Assembly (NCBI RefSeq): GCF_003148625.1
Contig: NZ_QGGO01000001.1
Span: forward strand, 248,001-312,000
Length of the DNA stretch: 64,000 bases
Direction: 5' to 3'
Source of the DNA: Arcicella aurantiaca
Lineage (GTDB): Bacteria > Bacteroidota > Bacteroidia > Cytophagales > Spirosomataceae
Shown here: positions 60,279-64,000 of the stretch, piece by piece
Layout: the number at the start of each line of letters is the position of its first letter
Numbering within the stretch: position 1 is the first letter of the stretch
Translations under genes and position numbers: made by a program
The notes under the pieces: model-generated
Told to the model about the DNA's origin: nothing
Database searches by the model: none
The model's input: only the letters and a program-made list of their open reading frames with translations

Positions 60279-60893
60279 CTTATATTCTTGGATATTGAGG
60301 ATATTATTACAGAATTCGTATTCATTTGGCTGATTGGAACAGATAATTAGCATTCTGTTTTTTGCGTATTCTTGAACGTTTTTTAAGTACCATTCTGTCG
60401 CTTTTATATCGAGATTAGAGCTTGGTTCGTCCAGCATCAAAATCTCCGAATCAGACCAAAAAGCTAAACCCAATTTTACTCTTTGTTTCATTCCTGACGA
60501 AAAGAATTTAACGGCTTTATTTTTCGCTTGTGGTAATTCTATAAAATCTGTAAAGTCCGAAACTGAAAGGTTATTCTTGAAAGGCTTAAATTTGATATGA
60601 AAATCAACAATTTCTGAAAGCGTAAAGTCTTCGATTAATTCAAGATATGGAGCAGCAATGACAAGATGTTTATAATAATTATCAATTTCAAGATTTTGAC
60701 CGTTGAATTGATAATGAATTTCACCTTCCGAATGTGGAGCAAAGCCTGATAATACTTGTAGAAGCGTTGATTTACCACTACCGTTTGCTCCTACAAAAGT
60801 ATATGATTCTCCCGATTGAAATTCGTAATTCAAATTTCTGAAAATCCATTCATTACTGAATTTCTTACCAAGATTTTTTGCTGAGATTTGCAT
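60276..60893 (-). CDS. ABC transporter ATP-binding protein
   Basis: This 205-residue cytoplasmic ATPase has Walker A GANGSGKSTLLQVL, the signature loop FFSSGMKQRVKLG (in place of LSGGQ) and Walker B ILMLDEPSSNLD. It is near the minimal size for an ABC ATPase, like the CcmA or lipid-export type. No permease gene is adjacent: lpxA is 75 bases upstream, across the palindrome at 60913-60972. It could serve a permease elsewhere. Its position after the lipid A genes hints at envelope lipid traffic, but this is inference. The stop is the first triplet of a heptamer array. Confidence 0.88.
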   Translation of the reverse strand: MQISAKNLGKKFSNEWIFRNLNYEFQSGESYTFVGANGSGKSTLLQVLSGFAPHSEGEIHYQFNGQNLEIDNYYKHLVIAAPYLELIEDFTLSEIVDFHIKFKPFKNNLSVSDFTDFIELPQAKNKAVKFFSSGMKQRVKLGLAFWSDSEILMLDEPSSNLDIKATEWYLKNVQEYAKNRMLIICSNQPNEYEFCNNILNIQEYK

Positions 60894-60912
60894 TTGAAAG
60901 TAGGTATGATTT

Positions 60913-60972
60913 GTAACACAGACTTTAGTCTGTAAGCTATTTTATTAACTTACAGACTAAAGTCTGTGTTAC
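60913..60972. repeat. GTAACACAG-type palindrome pair, copy 2, inside the lpx operon
   Basis: Arms at 60913-60936 and 60949-60972 pair perfectly over 24 bases and share the CAGACTTTAGTCTG core with the copy at 52770-52825. The right arm contains the lpxA stop codon (TAA on the minus strand, 60969-60971). The left arm ends 20 bases before the ABC ATPase start. Confidence 0.88.
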
Positions 60973-61745
60973 GAAAGTCCTTTCATGATTCCTCTTTCAG
61001 ATGTACGAATGAAGTTGACAATTTCGTCACGTTCTGCTGAGGCTGGAAGATTAATTTCTATTTCTGAAAGTGCATCGTTATTGTTTAAATTTTTAAGATA
61101 AACATAACGATAAGTATCTTGAATTTGAGCGATTTGTTTGTCAGAAAAACCACGTCTTCTTAATCCAATAGAGTTGATTCCTGCATAAGATAATGGCTCA
61201 CGACCTGATTTTGTAAATGGAGGAACGTCTTTACGAATTAAAGAACCGCCAGAAATCATAGCATGACGACCAATTTTTACAAATTGATGTACAGCACTTG
61301 AACCGCCAATAATTGACCAATCTCCTACTTCTACGTGACCTGCCATTTGTACACTATTTGCCAAAATACAACTGTCACCAATTACACAGTCATGTGCCAC
61401 GTGAACATACGCCATAATTAGGCAGTTTTTGCCAATTTGTGTTTTATGTTTATCACTTGTTCCACGATTTATCGTTGCACATTCACGAACAGTCGTATTA
61501 TCTCCAATGATTGCAAGTGTTTCTTCTCCTCCAAATTTTAAATCTTGTGGAATGGCAGAAATCACTGCTCCGGGGAAAATTCTGCAATTTTTCCCAATTC
61601 TTGCACCGGGGAAAATAGTAACGTTTGAGCCAATCCAAGAACCTTCGCCAATTTCTACATTTTGGTGAATAACGGTGAATGGCTCAACTACCACATTTTG
61701 GGCAAGTTTTGCTTCGGGATGTATGTATGCTAATGGTTGTGTCAT
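60969..61745 (-). CDS. lpxA: Acyl-ACP--UDP-N-acetylglucosamine O-acyltransferase
   Basis: LpxA starts lipid A synthesis by adding a hydroxyacyl chain to UDP-GlcNAc. The 258-residue product is a left-handed beta helix of hexapeptide repeats with the catalytic His in AYVHVAHDCVIGD and a C-terminal helical part (GLRRRGFSDKQIAQIQDTYR). The ATG at 61745 is standard. It lies 95 bases downstream of lpxC-fabZ in the same direction and forms with it and lpxD the usual Bacteroidota lipid A cluster. Its stop codon is inside the palindrome at 60913-60972. Confidence 0.96.
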   Translation of the reverse strand: MTQPLAYIHPEAKLAQNVVVEPFTVIHQNVEIGEGSWIGSNVTIFPGARIGKNCRIFPGAVISAIPQDLKFGGEETLAIIGDNTTVRECATINRGTSDKHKTQIGKNCLIMAYVHVAHDCVIGDSCILANSVQMAGHVEVGDWSIIGGSSAVHQFVKIGRHAMISGGSLIRKDVPPFTKSGREPLSYAGINSIGLRRRGFSDKQIAQIQDTYRYVYLKNLNNNDALSEIEINLPASAERDEIVNFIRTSERGIMKGLS

Positions 61746-61840
61746 TTTTTTTTAGTTAAACAGTTAAAGTTGTTTTAACAGTTTAAGAGTATTTTCTCTT
61801 AGATTTAATACAAATATTAACTTTTAAACTTCTCTAACTT

Positions 61841-63235
61841 TTAACTTTTACGTACAAGGCTTGCAGTCATATCTGCTTCACAAACTACTTGACCATTTAC
61901 ATAAGCTCTACCGTGCATTTTAGCAATTCCTCTACGGATTGGTGCTAATAAATCACATTTGAAAATTACGGTGTCTCCCGGTGTTACACTTTTACGGAAA
62001 CGGCAGTTTTCAATGCCTACTAAATATGGCCAATAATTTTCTGGGTCTGGTACTGAACTTAATACTAAAATACCTCCTGTTTGTGCCATTGCTTCAACTT
62101 GCATAACTCCCGGCATTACAGGATTGTTTGGAAAATGTCCCATGAAATAATTTTCATTCATGGTAACATTTTTGATTCCTACAACACTTTCGTCGTCCAA
62201 ATAGATGATTTTATCAACCATTTGGAATGGATAACGGTGAGGTAATAATTGATAAATACGCTCGAAATTGAAAATTGGAGGTTGTTTTGAGTCGTACTGA
62301 GGAACGTTATTTTTTTCCGTTTCCTTCATCAATTTTTTGATTTTTTTCGCTAACTCTACGTTTGCTGCATGACCGGGACGAGCTGCCAAAATTTGTGCTT
62401 TTATCGGACGACCCACTAATGCTAAGTCTCCAACCATATCCAATAACTTGTGGCGAGCCATTTCGTTTGGATAGTATAATTCTAAGTTGTTAAGAATGCC
62501 TTTTTCTTTTGAAACACTTACTTTGGGTTTTCCTAAAACAACGGCTAAATGGTCTAATTCTTCTTCTGAATAATCACGGTCTGCAATAACAATAGCATTT
62601 GATAAATCTCCACCTTTGATTAAATCAGCTTTGAAAAGAGCTTCTAATTCATGCACAAAACAGAATGTTCTACATTTGGCAAAACTTTCGTTGAACTGAC
62701 TAATATTGGTCAAGTTTGCGTGCTGACTTGAAAGGAATTTTGAATTATAATCCACCATTGCCGTCAAACGATAATCATTTAATGGTAATGCCGCTAATTC
62801 AACACCACGTTCATTATCTTTATAACGAATTTCAGAAGGAATTTCGAAGAATTTACGATGAGCATCTTGTTGTTCCAAACCAGTTTCAAGGATAGCTTCA
62901 ACAAATTTAATTGAGCTACCATCCATAATTGGTGGTTCTGGCCCATCCAATTGAATCAAAACATTATCTACCTGACAGCCTACCATTGCGGCTAAAACGT
63001 GTTCAACAGTATTGATTCTTGCACCGTTATGCTCAATCGTTGTTCCTCTTGAAGTATCAACTACATAATCAACATCTGCATCTGCAATTGGCTGATTTGG
63101 CAAGTCAATGCGTTGAAATTTATAACCGTGATTAGGCGGAGCAGGAACAAAAGTCATATTGGCTACTACGCCAGTGTGCAAGCCTACGCCCGATAATGTG
63201 ATGGCTTTTTGAATGGTATGCTGTTTATTATTCAT
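61841..63235 (-). CDS. lpxC-fabZ: Bifunctional LpxC deacetylase / FabZ hydroxyacyl-ACP dehydratase
   Basis: This 464-residue fusion, normal in Bacteroidota, joins two enzymes. Residues 1-300 are LpxC, the zinc deacetylase that commits to lipid A, with metal ligands in INTVEHVLAAM and HKLLDMVGDLAL and the catalytic His in RPGHAANVELA. Residues about 320-464 are FabZ, with LLPHRYPFQMVDKI and GHFPNNPVMPGVMQVEAMAQ. The ATG at 63235 gives the conserved start MNNKQHTIQKAITLSG; the frame is open up to 63265 without similarity. It is 108 bases downstream of lpxD and 95 upstream of lpxA, in one probable operon. Confidence 0.97.
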   Translation of the reverse strand: MNNKQHTIQKAITLSGVGLHTGVVANMTFVPAPPNHGYKFQRIDLPNQPIADADVDYVVDTSRGTTIEHNGARINTVEHVLAAMVGCQVDNVLIQLDGPEPPIMDGSSIKFVEAILETGLEQQDAHRKFFEIPSEIRYKDNERGVELAALPLNDYRLTAMVDYNSKFLSSQHANLTNISQFNESFAKCRTFCFVHELEALFKADLIKGGDLSNAIVIADRDYSEEELDHLAVVLGKPKVSVSKEKGILNNLELYYPNEMARHKLLDMVGDLALVGRPIKAQILAARPGHAANVELAKKIKKLMKETEKNNVPQYDSKQPPIFNFERIYQLLPHRYPFQMVDKIIYLDDESVVGIKNVTMNENYFMGHFPNNPVMPGVMQVEAMAQTGGILVLSSVPDPENYWPYLVGIENCRFRKSVTPGDTVIFKCDLLAPIRRGIAKMHGRAYVNGQVVCEADMTASLVRKS

Positions 63236-63343
63236 TTTTACTTTTTTATAAAACATCTCAATCAATTACAAATAGATGATTTGATGAGTTTTACATGAAT
63301 CTTATTTAATAAGTCGTTAATTATAGTCATGATTGGGCATGAC

Positions 63344-64000
63344 TTACTTTTGCTTTATTTGTTCTTCAACTTCTTTAAGTCTTTGTTCAATTTTTGGCAA
63401 ATTTTTATATAATACTTGAGATTTCAAATTATTGTGGCTGTCTTGTGCTGGTGAGCCTGCCATAATTCGTCCCGATTGTTTCACGGTTTTAGTAACCCCC
63501 GATTGTGCCGTTACAATGGTTCGGTCGGCAACGGTAATATGTCCTGCCATTCCTACTTGTCCACCAATCATACAGTTTGAGCCAACTTTAGTTGAACCCG
63601 AAATACCTGTTAATGCTGCAATAACTGTATTTTTACCAATTTCGACATTATGGGCAATTTGGACTAAATTGTCAATTTTAACGCCATCACGTAGAATGGT
63701 TGAACCCATAGTGGCTCTATCAACAGTTGTGTTTGCTCCAATACTTACGTTATTTTCTAAGACAACATTGCCTAATTGTGGAATTGTAGCAAAAGTTCCA
63801 TCGGCTTGTGGTGCAAATCCGAATCCGTCTGAGCCAATAACTGCATTGGCATGAATAACGCAGTTGTCGCCAATAATTGTGTTGTGATAAATAGTTACCC
63901 CTGAATAAATAGTACAGTTTTCACCAATGACACTTGCCTCAGCAATACTTACATTAGGATAAATTTTGGTTTTATTTCCTACTTTACAATTATCCCCGAC
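63344..64000 (-). CDS. lpxD: UDP-3-O-acylglucosamine N-acyltransferase, N-terminal part outside window
   Basis: LpxD adds the second acyl chain in lipid A synthesis. The frame is open to the last base, so the visible 218 residues are the C-terminal two-thirds of a protein of about 345. Hexapeptide repeats run through the beta helix, and the catalytic His is in [16 protein letters not shown], preceded by [18 protein letters not shown]. The end is a short coiled helix ([15 protein letters not shown]). It is the first gene of the lpxD, lpxC-fabZ, lpxA run on this strand. Confidence 0.95.
   Translation of the reverse strand, partial: VGDNCKVGNKTKIYPNVSIAEASVIGENCTIYSGVTIYHNTIIGDNCVIHANAVIGSDGFGFAPQADGTFATIPQLGNVVLENNVSIGANTTVDRATMGSTILRDGVKIDNLVQIAHNVEIGKNTVIAALTGISGSTKVGSNCMIGGQVGMAGHITVADRTIVTAQSGVTKTVKQSGRIMAGSPAQDSHNNLKSQVLYKNLPKIEQRLKEVEEQIKQK

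Overview
The window reads as a stretch of core chromosome from an AT-rich member of the Bacteroidota, most likely a Cytophagales-type organism. This rests on several signs: a type IX secretion protein (PorQ), the LpxC-FabZ fusion with lpxD and lpxA beside it, a SusB-like GH97 glycosidase, DUF3667/DUF5683/DUF4920 proteins, weak Shine-Dalgarno signals, and at least one perfect Bacteroidota promoter (TTTG-N19-TAnnTTTG before rpsT). The genus is an inference. No rRNA, tRNA, CRISPR, prophage or transposase gene was seen.

Layout. 1-12 kb: a lipid kinase cut by the window edge, a SUI1-family factor, a LysE exporter, YceI, a GH97 glucosidase, a BASS transporter, an RND/MMPL permease in an operon with meaB, an orphan membrane protein, a small outer-membrane protein bracketed by a repeat element, and ispD. 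12-24 kb: a 1004-residue FAD/Fe-S oxidoreductase, an ABC permease, a large DUF3667 protein, recA, a predicted outer-membrane protein, gapN, apaG and a methyltransferase. 24-36 kb: DUF4920, the two methylmalonyl-CoA mutase subunits (served by the MeaB encoded 15 kb away), dnaA, a DUF937-OmpA protein, hisB, a 38-residue membrane protein, hslU and porQ. 36-50 kb: gamma-glutamyltransferase, GNAT, an anchored regulatory-domain protein, a Lys-rich secreted protein with a PBCV-type basic adaptor tail, a POT peptide transporter, the parA-parB-DUF5683-dapB-lepB block, an rRNA methyltransferase and a zinc phospholipase/nuclease. 50-64 kb: rpsT, radC, a pseudouridine synthase, queA, a predicted aminopeptidase, DUF3108, photolyase, a DUF898-M48 protease pair, an ABC ATPase, and the lipid A genes lpxA, lpxC-fabZ and lpxD (lpxD cut by the window end).

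The most unusual content is between the genes. Around twenty intergenic gaps hold degenerate arrays with a 7-base (sometimes 8-base) period, each locus with its own vocabulary, usually as an inverted pair that runs from the stop codon of one gene to the stop codon of the next. In many cases the stop codon is itself the first triplet of the array. A second set of classical palindrome pairs (GTAGAGACG, GTAACACAG, AAGTAGCACAGG types) likewise overlaps stop codons, in every copy present. Because 7 is 1 modulo 3, a heptamer that carries TAG or TAA places stops in all three frames. I propose these as combined transcription terminators and frame-independent translation barriers; that is inference, but the arrangement is read directly from the sequence.

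Other accessory structures are a 213-bp MITE-like element with 24-bp terminal inverted repeats and an apparent 8-bp target duplication just before the DUF898 gene, a 108-bp element in three copies around one outer-membrane gene, and a nested inverted-repeat element upstream of ggt.
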